NCBI GenBank assembly: GCA_014859545.1
Contig: JACUTZ010000003.1
Span: 1 to 46,622, forward strand
Length of the DNA stretch: 46,622 bases
Origin: Gammaproteobacteria bacterium
GTDB taxonomy: Bacteria > Pseudomonadota > Gammaproteobacteria > Thiohalomonadales > Thiohalomonadaceae
Reading direction: 5' to 3'
The notes under the pieces were generated by a model. The model saw only the letters and a list, made by a program, of their open reading frames with translations. It searched no databases and was not told where the DNA came from. The translations under genes and the position numbers were made by a program. Position 1 is the stretch's first letter; each line of letters starts with the position of its first letter. Below, in pieces: positions 8,456-17,106 of the stretch.

Positions 8456-9816
8456 GCCACGGGGATACTCTGCCCGACTGGCTCGGGCTCGGCCTCGCTG
8501 GGGGTAATGCTGATGCGGTTGCGACCCGTATTCTTGCTGTGATACAGGGCCAGATCGGCCAGTTGTAACAGACGATTGAGATCCGCATCGGGGTGGTCAT
8601 CGGTACCGGCGATGCCCATACTCACGGTGAAGTGCACCCCCTCGGGCAGCAGGTCCTCACTGGCCTGGCGCAGCGATTCTGCCCGGCGCACCAGATCAAC
8701 GCGGGCCACTGTCGGTAGCAATACCGCAAACTCCTCACCCCCGAAACGCACCACCACCCCATCCGGGAAGTAGCGATTGAGCAGGCTGCCCATGGCCGCC
8801 AACACATGGTCGCCGAGCAGATGACCCAGGGTGTCGTTGATTTGTTTGAAGTGATCAATATCGATGATCAGCACCCAAAACGGCCCACCACGGGACTCGG
8901 CCAGGATGCTATCGCCTCTTTCGCGCATGTAGTGCCGGTTGCGCACCCCGGTCAGGCTGTCGGTGGTGGCGACCTTTTCCATTTTATGGGTCTGGCGCTG
9001 CAGGGCATCGTATTGCTGTTTGATCAGCAATAGCGAGCGCAGACGCGCCATCACGATCTCTTCGACCAGGGGTTTGTTGACGAAATCATTGGCCCCGGCA
9101 TGAAAGGCCTCGATCTGGGTGCGAATATCATCGTTACCAGTGATCATCAGCAAGGGCAGCTCCTGACGGGAGAAATGGTAACGGGTACGGATCGCATGCA
9201 GCAGGTCACCACCGGTCATCTCATCCTTGAGGTGAAAGTCGCTGACCACGATATCAAAGCCCTCTTCTTCGCTGTCCCCTTCTTCGCGCAGACGTTGGAT
9301 GCGGGCCAGGGCCTGTTCGGCCGAGGTCACATGGGTGACCCGCAGGCCATGTTTTTCCATCAGACGGATGGTCACCATTGCGGCGGTGCGACTGTCCTCC
9401 ACATACAGTACCCGCCCGACCAGACCGCTGTTGCGCTGGCAAAAATCCTGGATAAAGGCACCAAAGGCCGGATAACCCAGTGACTTGTCGAAATAATCGG
9501 TCACCCCGGCGGCAAAACCCTCTTTAAGCAAACGGCTATCCGCATCACCGGAGATCACCACTACCGGGGTGTAGTGATGCCCCTGGGAAGAGCGACGCAG
9601 ACGCCGGCACAGGTCCAGGCCATCCATGTCAGGCAGCATCAGTGAAGTGGTGACCAGGTTGTATTGCCCTTGCTCCAACGCCTGCAGGGCCTCCTCGCCA
9701 CTGGCGAAGCTATCGATCCTGGCCCCTTCGATCACATTGGCCAGGATCCGCGCCACAATCTCCCGCGATACAGCGGAACCATCCACCACCATGATGTGAC
9801 TATGCGCAGGTTTCAT
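8452..9816 (-). CDS. Response regulator with two receiver domains and a GGDEF domain (PleD-like)
   Basis: A 454-aa cytoplasmic protein with order REC (about 5-125), REC (about 135-262), GGDEF (about 285-435). In REC1 the phospho-acceptor aspartate is replaced by Ser58 (SLMLPDMDG) while Lys111 remains, so REC1 is a pseudo-receiver, probably for dimerisation. REC2 has Asp193 and Lys248 intact. The cyclase motif GGEEF (359-363) is intact, so c-di-GMP synthesis is likely. The RxxD product-inhibition site expected five residues before the motif is absent. The start at 9816 (MKPAHSHIMVVD) is preceded by GGAGGG. It lies between ftsX and rpoH, where most relatives have no gene. Its last codons abut, and its stop lies in, the palindromic element. 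Confidence 0.92.
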   Translation of the reverse strand: MKPAHSHIMVVDGSAVSREIVARILANVIEGARIDSFASGEEALQALEQGQYNLVTTSLMLPDMDGLDLCRRLRRSSQGHHYTPVVVISGDADSRLLKEGFAAGVTDYFDKSLGYPAFGAFIQDFCQRNSGLVGRVLYVEDSRTAAMVTIRLMEKHGLRVTHVTSAEQALARIQRLREEGDSEEEGFDIVVSDFHLKDEMTGGDLLHAIRTRYHFSRQELPLLMITGNDDIRTQIEAFHAGANDFVNKPLVEEIVMARLRSLLLIKQQYDALQRQTHKMEKVATTDSLTGVRNRHYMRERGDSILAESRGGPFWVLIIDIDHFKQINDTLGHLLGDHVLAAMGSLLNRYFPDGVVVRFGGEEFAVLLPTVARVDLVRRAESLRQASEDLLPEGVHFTVSMGIAGTDDHPDADLNRLLQLADLALYHSKNTGRNRISITPSEAEPEPVGQSIPVA

Positions 9817-9883
9817 CGTAAGACCCTCCAAGTGGCCAGCAGTGTGCTGCCGGCTCGTCATTCTTGTTTTGTGTGTTTACTGC

Positions 9884-10831
9884 TCAGGACGGCTCGATGG
9901 CCCGCAGGTGCCGGCCTACCGCCAGCCATGAGCCTAACAGCCCCAATAGCAGGCCGCCACCGAGCAGGGTGCCGGTCGTCGCCAAATCCATGCCGCCAAG
10001 GCGGAAGCTACTGTTATACAAACCAGCCAGACTGTTCACCGGACCGGAGAGCACCAGCAGGGAGGATTCCACCATCATGAAGGCCAGCAACCCACCGAGG
10101 ATGCCATACCAAAACCCCGTATACAGAAAGGGGCGACGGATAAAGGCATCGGTACCACCGATCAATTTGATGATGACGATCTCATCGCGGCGATTCAGGA
10201 TCATCAGGCGGATGGTATTGCCGACCACCAGCATCACCGCAATCGCCAGCAGGGTGGCCAGGATCATCACCCCGCGCTTGCCGATTTCCACCAGCGCGTA
10301 GAGGCGCTCCACCCACTCCATGTCCAGTTGAGCCAGATCCACCGTGGCCTCGGCGCGCAATTCATCGACCAGTGCCTGCAGTGCGGCTGGATCCTGTTCG
10401 CCCAGCGCCGGTTGCACTACCAGTACCGGTGGCAGCGGGTTTTCCTCCAGCGCATCCAGGGCATCGCCAAAACCGGAAAGGCGACGGAACTCGGCCATCG
10501 CCTGTTCTGCCGAGATGTATTCCACGCCGATAATCGCCGGGTGCTGGCGCAGACGCTCGGCCAGACCCAGCGCCGCCGTCTCACGGGTATCGCGTTCCAG
10601 AAACAGGGAGATCTGCGCCGCACTGTCCCAGCCGCTGAGCACCCCCTGCAGGTTCTTCAGCAACACATGCAGACCGGTGGGCATCGCCAGGGCGATAGCG
10701 ATCACCGCCGTGGTCATCAGAGTAGACATGGGGCTGCGACTGAGCTGGCCCAGCGAATAGAAAAAGGTCTGCGCATGGCGCAGCAGATAATTGTGCAACC
10801 AGCCGCCGTCGCCTCGGCGTGTCTCAGCCAT
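9884..10831 (-). CDS. ftsX: Cell division protein FtsX
   Basis: A 315-aa integral membrane partner of the FtsE ATPase. It has an N-terminal cytoplasmic part, a first membrane helix (about 38-58), a large periplasmic loop (about 65-190) and three C-terminal helices within about 190-310, the classic four-helix FtsX layout. FtsEX activates peptidoglycan hydrolases and recruits divisome proteins at the septum. The ATG at 10831 overlaps the ftsE stop by 8 bp (ATGGCTGA), showing coupling. The conserved cytoplasmic NRRDEIVIIKLIGGTDAFIRRPF segment after the second helix is present. Confidence 0.95.
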   Translation of the reverse strand: MAETRRGDGGWLHNYLLRHAQTFFYSLGQLSRSPMSTLMTTAVIAIALAMPTGLHVLLKNLQGVLSGWDSAAQISLFLERDTRETAALGLAERLRQHPAIIGVEYISAEQAMAEFRRLSGFGDALDALEENPLPPVLVVQPALGEQDPAALQALVDELRAEATVDLAQLDMEWVERLYALVEIGKRGVMILATLLAIAVMLVVGNTIRLMILNRRDEIVIIKLIGGTDAFIRRPFLYTGFWYGILGGLLAFMMVESSLLVLSGPVNSLAGLYNSSFRLGGMDLATTGTLLGGGLLLGLLGSWLAVGRHLRAIEPS

Positions 10832-11501
10832 GGGTCAGCCCTCCTGCAGTCTCTGCCAGACGACCATGCTCCAGGGCGATCACCCGATGGCCCATGCTGC
10901 GGATCAGATTGTGGTCATGGCTGGCGATCAACACACTGACCCCGACCCGATTGAAATCCTCGAAGATCCGCATGATCTCCCGCGACAACTCCGGGTCCAG
11001 ATTGCCGGTGGGTTCATCCGCCAGCAGCAGCGGCGGCTTGTTGACCACCGCGCGGGCGATCCCCACCCGCTGCTGCTCCCCGCCGGAGAGGGTGATCGGG
11101 TACTGCTTTTCCTTGCCCAGCAGCCCGACCTTGTCCAGCGCCGCACGCACCCGCCGCCCGACCTCCTGGGCACCATGCCCGGCGATGATCAGCGGCAGCG
11201 CCACATTGTCATAGACGGTGCGATCAAACAGCAGGCGGTGGTCCTGAAAGATCACCCCGATATTGCGGCGGTGATAAGGGATGCGCCAACGCCCCAGTTT
11301 GTTGAGGTTCTGGCCATTCACCAGCACCTGCCCACCACTGGGGCGTTCGATCAGCGCGATCAGTTTGAGCAAGGTGGACTTGCCGGCACCGGAGTGGCCG
11401 GTCAGAAAGGCCATCTCCCCCGCTGCCAGATGAAAACTGACATCGCTGAGGGCCTCGAAGCCCCCGGGATAACGCTTGCTGACATGGCTGAATCGAATCA
11501 T
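10824..11501 (-). CDS. ftsE: Cell division ATP-binding protein FtsE
   Basis: A 225-aa ABC ATPase that drives the FtsEX complex at the inner membrane. Walker A GHSGAGKST (35-43), the LSGGEQQR signature, Walker B LLLADEPTGNLD and the switch histidine (ASHDHNL) are all intact. It lies between ftsY and ftsX in the conserved order. The 158-bp gap to ftsY is wider than usual and is filled by an inverted-repeat element, so ftsE may have its own promoter or depend on readthrough. Confidence 0.97.
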   Translation of the reverse strand: MIRFSHVSKRYPGGFEALSDVSFHLAAGEMAFLTGHSGAGKSTLLKLIALIERPSGGQVLVNGQNLNKLGRWRIPYHRRNIGVIFQDHRLLFDRTVYDNVALPLIIAGHGAQEVGRRVRAALDKVGLLGKEKQYPITLSGGEQQRVGIARAVVNKPPLLLADEPTGNLDPELSREIMRIFEDFNRVGVSVLIASHDHNLIRSMGHRVIALEHGRLAETAGGLTHG

Positions 11502-11512
11502 TAAAAACCTTC

Positions 11513-11648
11513 ACCGCAGAGACGCGGAGTGCGCTGAGAAAGACCTGGGAACGGCTGACGCATGCAGCTATACCCAAGGGGTGACCCAGGCCCTGGCAAA
11601 ATTGCTGGGTATACCCCAAAACACTCTGCGTCCTCGGCGCCTCTGCGG
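11513..11648. repeat. CACAGAG-type inverted-repeat element, diverged copy (ftsE/ftsY spacer)
   Basis: The left arm ACCGCAGAGACGCGGAG (11513-11529) matches, with a few mismatches, the complement of the right end (ACCGCAGAGGCGCCGAG read from 11648). A second nested palindrome around TATACCC and GGGTATA (about 11570-11615) lies inside. The arms have the same repeated CAGAG-x-C architecture as the elements at 21033 and 22551, with G in place of some A. It fills almost the whole ftsE-ftsY spacer. Confidence 0.6.
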
Positions 11649-11659
11649 TCGATCATTTT

Positions 11660-12658
11660 TTATTGCTCAAACAGGGCATCGATAAATTCGGCCGCATCGA
11701 AGGGCCGCAGGTCTTCGATGGACTCGCCCACGCCGATGAAGCGGATCGGCAGGCCCAGGCTGCGCGCGATGGCGAAGATGATGCCGCCCTTGGCGGTGCC
11801 GTCCAGCTTGGTCAGGGCGATCCCCGAAACCTGTACCGCCTCGTGGAACTGACGGGCCTGGTTGAGGGCATTCTGGCCGGTGCCAGCATCCAGCACCAGC
11901 AAGACCTCATGCGGGGCACTCTCGTCCAGCTTGCCGATCACCCGTTTGACCTTCTTCAACTCTTCCATCAGATTGCTCTGGGTGTGCAGGCGTCCGGCGG
12001 TATCGGCGATCACCACATCAATGCCACGCGCCTTGGCCGCCTGCACCGCATCAAAGATCACCGAGGCCGAATCGGCACCACTGTGCTGGGCCACCACCGG
12101 GATCCGATTGCGCTCACCCCAGACCTGCAGCTGCTCCACCGCAGCGGCGCGAAAGGTATCCCCGGCGGCCAGCATCACCGACCTGCCCTCGCCCTGCAGG
12201 CGCTTGGCCAGCTTGCCGATGGTGGTGGTCTTGCCAGCACCATTGATCCCTACCACCAGGATCACGAAGGGCTGCTGCCCGGCATCGATCTGCAGCGGTT
12301 TGCTGCAAGGCTCCAGCATTGCGCGCATGTCCTCACGCAGCGCCGCATACAGGGCATCACTGTCCTTGAGCTGCTTGCGCGAGACCCGCTGGGTCAATTC
12401 CTGGATGATGCTGCGGGTGGCATCCACGCCCAGATCGGCCACCAGCAGTTGGGTCTCGATCTCTTCCATCAGGTCATCATCGATGGCCTTCTTGCCCAGC
12501 AACAGGCTGCCCAGCCCCTCACTCAGGCTGGAGCGGGTACGGCTCAGTCCACTCTTGAGCCGGGCAAACAACCCGGCGGGCTGTGTCTCGGGCGGGCTGG
12601 CGATGGCCTCGGCCTCTGGCACGGGGGCCTTACCCTTGTCTTTTCCAAAACCAAACAT
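11660..12658 (-). CDS. ftsY: Signal recognition particle receptor FtsY
   Basis: A 332-aa SRP-family GTPase that docks ribosome-SRP complexes at the inner membrane. The N domain is followed by the G domain with P-loop GINGAGKTTT (near residue 139), DTFRAAAVEQL, DTAGR, TKLDGTAKGG and the C-terminal GVGESIEDLRPFDAAEFI. The acidic A domain is short compared with E. coli FtsY. The start at 12658 (MFGFGKDKGKAP) matches the family N terminus and follows GGGG 8-11 bases upstream. Frames extending to 12937 would enter the divergent M16 gene region. First gene of the ftsYEX cluster. Confidence 0.96.
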   Translation of the reverse strand: MFGFGKDKGKAPVPEAEAIASPPETQPAGLFARLKSGLSRTRSSLSEGLGSLLLGKKAIDDDLMEEIETQLLVADLGVDATRSIIQELTQRVSRKQLKDSDALYAALREDMRAMLEPCSKPLQIDAGQQPFVILVVGINGAGKTTTIGKLAKRLQGEGRSVMLAAGDTFRAAAVEQLQVWGERNRIPVVAQHSGADSASVIFDAVQAAKARGIDVVIADTAGRLHTQSNLMEELKKVKRVIGKLDESAPHEVLLVLDAGTGQNALNQARQFHEAVQVSGIALTKLDGTAKGGIIFAIARSLGLPIRFIGVGESIEDLRPFDAAEFIDALFEQ

Positions 12659-12794
12659 CAATAACCCCGGAATGTGGTAGTTTTGCCAACTGACCGCAGG
12701 GAACCTGCCGCCAGGCATCGTTGTCATTGTTAGCGCTATCCTATCACTCACTGCCAGTACTGGTAAGCCAAACACCATCACACGGGGATAAAAC

Positions 12795-14207
12795 ATGCAG
12801 TATCGGCTTTTACGCACACTTGCCCTAGTCCTGAGTCTTGTCACCCTGGCTGCCTGTAGCAGCGTTCCCGACCGCCAGGCCACCGCCATTCCCTCGGAGG
12901 TAGAGGGTACCCATGAGTTTCGCCTTGCCAATGGCATGCAGGTGATCGTGCGCGAAAACCACCGTGCCCCGGTGGTGGTCTCGCAGGTCTGGTACCGGGT
13001 CGGCTCCAGCTATGAACACGTCGGCATCAGCGGCATCTCCCATGTACTGGAGCATATGATGTTCAAGGGCACCGAGCGCCACGGCCTGGGCGAGTTCTCA
13101 CGCATCATCGCCGAGCTGGGCGGTCGACAAAATGCCTTTACCGGGCGCGATTTCACCGCCTATTTCCAGACCCTGGAGCGCAGTCACCTGGAACTGGCAC
13201 TGGAACTGGAGGCCGATCGCATGCGCAATCTGCTGCTCGACGAGGAGGAATTGAGTCGCGAAATCCAGGTAGTGATGGAGGAACGACGTCTTCGCACCGA
13301 CGACAACCCCAATGCCTGGACCCATGAACAGTTCATGGCCAGCGCCTTCCAGGTCAACCCCTACCAAATCCCCATCATCGGCTGGATGGATGACCTTGAG
13401 AATATGACGGTGGCCGATGTACGTGACTGGTACGACCGCCACTACGCACCGAATAACGCCATCCTGGTGGTGGCCGGCGATGTCCGTGCCGCAGAGGTAC
13501 TGGCGATGGCGCAGCGCCATTTTGGCCCCATCGCCGCGCGCCCGCTACCGCCGGAAAAGCCCCGCATCGAACCACCCCAGCAGGGTGAGCGCCGGCTCAT
13601 CGCCAAGCGTCCCGCCGAACTGCCCTTGCTGATCATGGGCTACAAGACCCCGGTACTGCGCACCGCCAGCGAAGACTGGGAACCCTATGCCCTGGAGGTT
13701 TTGGCCAGTGTGCTGAGCGGCGGCGACAGCGCCCGCCTGCCCCGTGAGCTGGTGCGCGGCCAGCAGATCGCCGCCAGTGCCGGGGCTGGCTATGACCTTT
13801 CCGCCCGCCACGGCAGCCTGCTCAGCCTGCGCGCGATCCCGGCCCAGGGCCAGGATATCGCCAGCGTCGAAGCGGCGCTGCGTGCCCAGATCAGCCGTCT
13901 GCACGAAGAGCCGGTCAGCGAGGCCGAACTGACACGGATCAAGGCCCAGGTGGCCGCCGCCAAAGTCTATGAGCTGGATTCGCTGTTCTACCAGGCAATG
14001 CAAATCGGCATGCTGGAAACCGTGGGGTTGAACTGGCGCGATGGTGAGCGCTACCTGGAACGCATCCAGGCGGTCACTGCCGAGCAGGTAATGGCGGTGG
14101 CCCGCAAGTACCTGCACGATGACGCCCTGACCGTCGCCATCCTTGAACCCCAAGCCCAGCAACATGCCCGCCCAGCCAGGGAGATGCCATATGAACACCG
14201 CCACTAA
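12795..14207 (+). CDS. M16 zinc metallopeptidase, catalytic subunit (lipoprotein)
   Basis: A 470-aa M16B peptidase. The N terminus is a lipoprotein signal (LVTLAAC, Cys21), placing the mature protein in the periplasm on a membrane. The inverted zinc motif HVLEH is intact (His83, Glu86, His87), with the third ligand Glu163 in EIQVVMEER, 76 residues downstream as expected. A second, non-catalytic M16 half follows. The next gene encodes the partner lacking the zinc site and starts inside this gene's last codons (17-bp overlap), typical of heterodimeric M16 pairs. GGGGAT precedes the ATG. It diverges from ftsY. The natural substrate is unknown. Confidence 0.93.
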   Translation: MQYRLLRTLALVLSLVTLAACSSVPDRQATAIPSEVEGTHEFRLANGMQVIVRENHRAPVVVSQVWYRVGSSYEHVGISGISHVLEHMMFKGTERHGLGEFSRIIAELGGRQNAFTGRDFTAYFQTLERSHLELALELEADRMRNLLLDEEELSREIQVVMEERRLRTDDNPNAWTHEQFMASAFQVNPYQIPIIGWMDDLENMTVADVRDWYDRHYAPNNAILVVAGDVRAAEVLAMAQRHFGPIAARPLPPEKPRIEPPQQGERRLIAKRPAELPLLIMGYKTPVLRTASEDWEPYALEVLASVLSGGDSARLPRELVRGQQIAASAGAGYDLSARHGSLLSLRAIPAQGQDIASVEAALRAQISRLHEEPVSEAELTRIKAQVAAAKVYELDSLFYQAMQIGMLETVGLNWRDGERYLERIQAVTAEQVMAVARKYLHDDALTVAILEPQAQQHARPAREMPYEHRH

Positions 14208-15501
14208 GTTTTTTCTCGCCCTACTGACCCTGGGGCTTTGTAGCTCGCTGGCCGCCAGCCCGCAGATCCAGCACTGGCAGACCAGCAATGGCGCACGGGT
14301 ATATTTTGTGCCCGCGCCGGAGCTGCCACTGCTGGACCTGCGCATCACCTTCGATGCCGGCGCTGCCCGCGATGGCGAGCATCCCGGCCTGGCGCTGCTG
14401 AGCAACAGCCTGATCGGCGAGGGGGCCGGCAAGCTGGATGCGGACGCGATTGCCGAATCCTTTGATCAAGTCGGGGCACGTTTCTCCGCCAGTGCCCAGC
14501 GCGACATGGCCAGCCTGGGCCTGCGCAGCCTGACCGAACCCGCCCTGCTGGCCCCGGCGCTGGATACCTTCGCACTGCTGCTGCACCAGCCCAGCTTTCC
14601 CAGCGATGCCCTGGAACGCCAGCGCCGCCAGATGCTGACGGTATTGCAGAACCAGCGCCAGCGCCCCGGCGAGATCGCCAGCCGGGCCTTCCATCAGGCC
14701 CTCTATGGGGATCACCCCTATGCCTCTCCCCCGAGTGGTACCGAGGCCTCGGTGAGCAGCCTGTCCCGCGACCAGGTGATGGCCTTTCATCGCCAGTACT
14801 ATGTGGCGCGCAATGCGGTGATCGCCATGGTCGGGGCATTGAAACGCAGCGATGCCGAGGCGATCGCCGAGCGCCTCAGCGCCGGGCTAGCTGCCGGCGC
14901 GGCCGCAGCGGCCCTGCCGCCAGTGGCCGAGCTGAGCAGCGCCCACCAGGAACACATCCCGCACCAGGCCAGCCAGACCCATGTGCTGCTCGGCCAGCCC
15001 GGCATCGCGCGCGGGGATGCGGACTATTTCCCGCTGTATGTGGGCAATCAGATCCTGGGCGGCGGTGGACTGGTTTCACGGATCAATGAAGCGGTGCGGG
15101 AAAAGCGCGGCCTGTCCTATAGCGCCGCCAGTTATTTTCAGCCGATGCGCGCCAACGGCCCCTTCACCCTCAGCCTGCAGACCCGCAATGACAATACCAC
15201 CGAGGCCCTGGCGGTATTGCGTGAAACCCTGCAGAGATTCGTCGCAAACGGCCCCAGCGAGGCGGAACTGGCCGCCGCCAAGCGCAATCTCAGCGGCGGC
15301 TTTGCCCTCAACACCGACTCCAACAGCAAGATCCTCGGCTACCTCGGCATGATCGGTTTTTACCGCCTGCCGCTGGACTACCTGGAGACCTTCATCCCCC
15401 AGGTCGAGGCGGTCAGTACCGAACAGATCCGTGAAGCCTTCCAGCGCCGCATCGCGCCAGAACGTCTGGTACAGATCACCGTCGGTGGTAATGGTGACTA
15501 A
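14191..15501 (+). CDS. M16 peptidase-like protein, inactive partner subunit
   Basis: A 436-aa M16-family protein with a signal peptide (MNTATKFFLALLTLGLCSSLAAS), so exported to the periplasm. The HxxEH motif is missing: the corresponding stretch reads GEHPGLALLSNSLIGEG. The C-terminal substrate-binding R/Y motif (REKRGLSYSAASYF) is kept. This is the usual division of labour in paired M16B proteins, where one chain supplies zinc and the other supplies the R/Y motif. The start at 14191 is chosen for its signal peptide and the GGGAG upstream. It overlaps the catalytic subunit by 17 bp and rsmD by 11 bp, so all three are coupled. Confidence 0.92.
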   Translation: MNTATKFFLALLTLGLCSSLAASPQIQHWQTSNGARVYFVPAPELPLLDLRITFDAGAARDGEHPGLALLSNSLIGEGAGKLDADAIAESFDQVGARFSASAQRDMASLGLRSLTEPALLAPALDTFALLLHQPSFPSDALERQRRQMLTVLQNQRQRPGEIASRAFHQALYGDHPYASPPSGTEASVSSLSRDQVMAFHRQYYVARNAVIAMVGALKRSDAEAIAERLSAGLAAGAAAAALPPVAELSSAHQEHIPHQASQTHVLLGQPGIARGDADYFPLYVGNQILGGGGLVSRINEAVREKRGLSYSAASYFQPMRANGPFTLSLQTRNDNTTEALAVLRETLQRFVANGPSEAELAAAKRNLSGGFALNTDSNSKILGYLGMIGFYRLPLDYLETFIPQVEAVSTEQIREAFQRRIAPERLVQITVGGNGD

Positions 15502-16054
15502 CCAGCTGCGCATCATTGGTGGGCAGTGGCGCGGGCGCAAACTGCGCTTTGCCGATGGTGAGGGCCTGCGTCCTACCACCGATCGCATCCGCGAGACCCT
15601 GTTTAACTGGTTGCAGGGGATCATTGAAGGCGCGCGCTGCCTGGATCTCTACGCTGGCAGCGGTGCGCTGGGACTGGAGGCCCTCTCCCGTGGCGCTGGC
15701 GAGGTGGTGTTCTGGGAGAAAAACCCCAAGGCGGTGCATGCCCTGCGCGAAAATCTGGCCCTGCTCAAGGCCGGACAAGCCGAGTTGGTTCAGACCAACA
15801 GCCTGCAAGCCCTGCAGGGACCAGCCAGGCCCTTCGATCTGGTGTTTGTGGATCCACCCTTTGGCCGTGAACGATTACAACCCAGCCTGGACCTGCTGGC
15901 CAGCGGCGGCTGGCTGGCACCGGGGGCACGGATCTATATCGAACACGCCAGCAAGGGCGAGGGCTTTGAACTACCGCCGGGATGGGAATTATTGCGCAGC
16001 AAGCAGGCGGGCCAGGTTGCCTACCACCTGGCCAAAAATACTGCAGGTACCTGA
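15491..16054 (+). CDS. rsmD: 16S rRNA (guanine-966-N2)-methyltransferase RsmD
   Basis: A 187-aa Rossmann methyltransferase of the RsmD family, which modifies G966 of 16S rRNA. It has the N-terminal RIIGGQWRGRKL, RPTTDRIRETLFNWL, the SAM-binding LDLYAGSGALGLEALSRGA and the catalytic DPPF (FVDPPFGR). The ATG at 15491 overlaps the upstream stop by 11 bp; a GTG three bases later is an alternative. Its position after the M16 pair and before coaD is conserved in Pseudomonas-like genomes. Confidence 0.95.
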   Translation: MVTNQLRIIGGQWRGRKLRFADGEGLRPTTDRIRETLFNWLQGIIEGARCLDLYAGSGALGLEALSRGAGEVVFWEKNPKAVHALRENLALLKAGQAELVQTNSLQALQGPARPFDLVFVDPPFGRERLQPSLDLLASGGWLAPGARIYIEHASKGEGFELPPGWELLRSKQAGQVAYHLAKNTAGT

Positions 16055-16077
16055 ATACAATATTCCTGCCCAGCTGA

Positions 16078-16695
<618 letters not shown>

Positions 16696-16708
16696 TATAC
16701 GCAGCTAA

Positions 16709-17020
<312 letters not shown>

Positions 17021-17040
17021 GCGCTGTTGATATTTCATCC

Positions 17041-17066
17041 AAAAAGGCCCCGTTGGGGCCTTTTTT
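17041..17066 (+). terminator. Rho-independent terminator after ferredoxin
   Basis: AAAAAGGCCCC, loop GTT, GGGGCCTTTTTT: a perfect stem of at least 9 bp followed by a T-run, 20 bp after the ferredoxin stop. The A-run on the other side would let it work in both directions. Confidence 0.9.
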
Positions 17067-17106
17067 GTCTCTAGCCCGGATATAACTCAGGCTATCGGAG
17101 TCGCCC

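Noticed and set aside
11663-12664. Two long plus-strand frames opposite ftsY
   Set aside because: Both are mirror frames of a gene with all SRP GTPase motifs.
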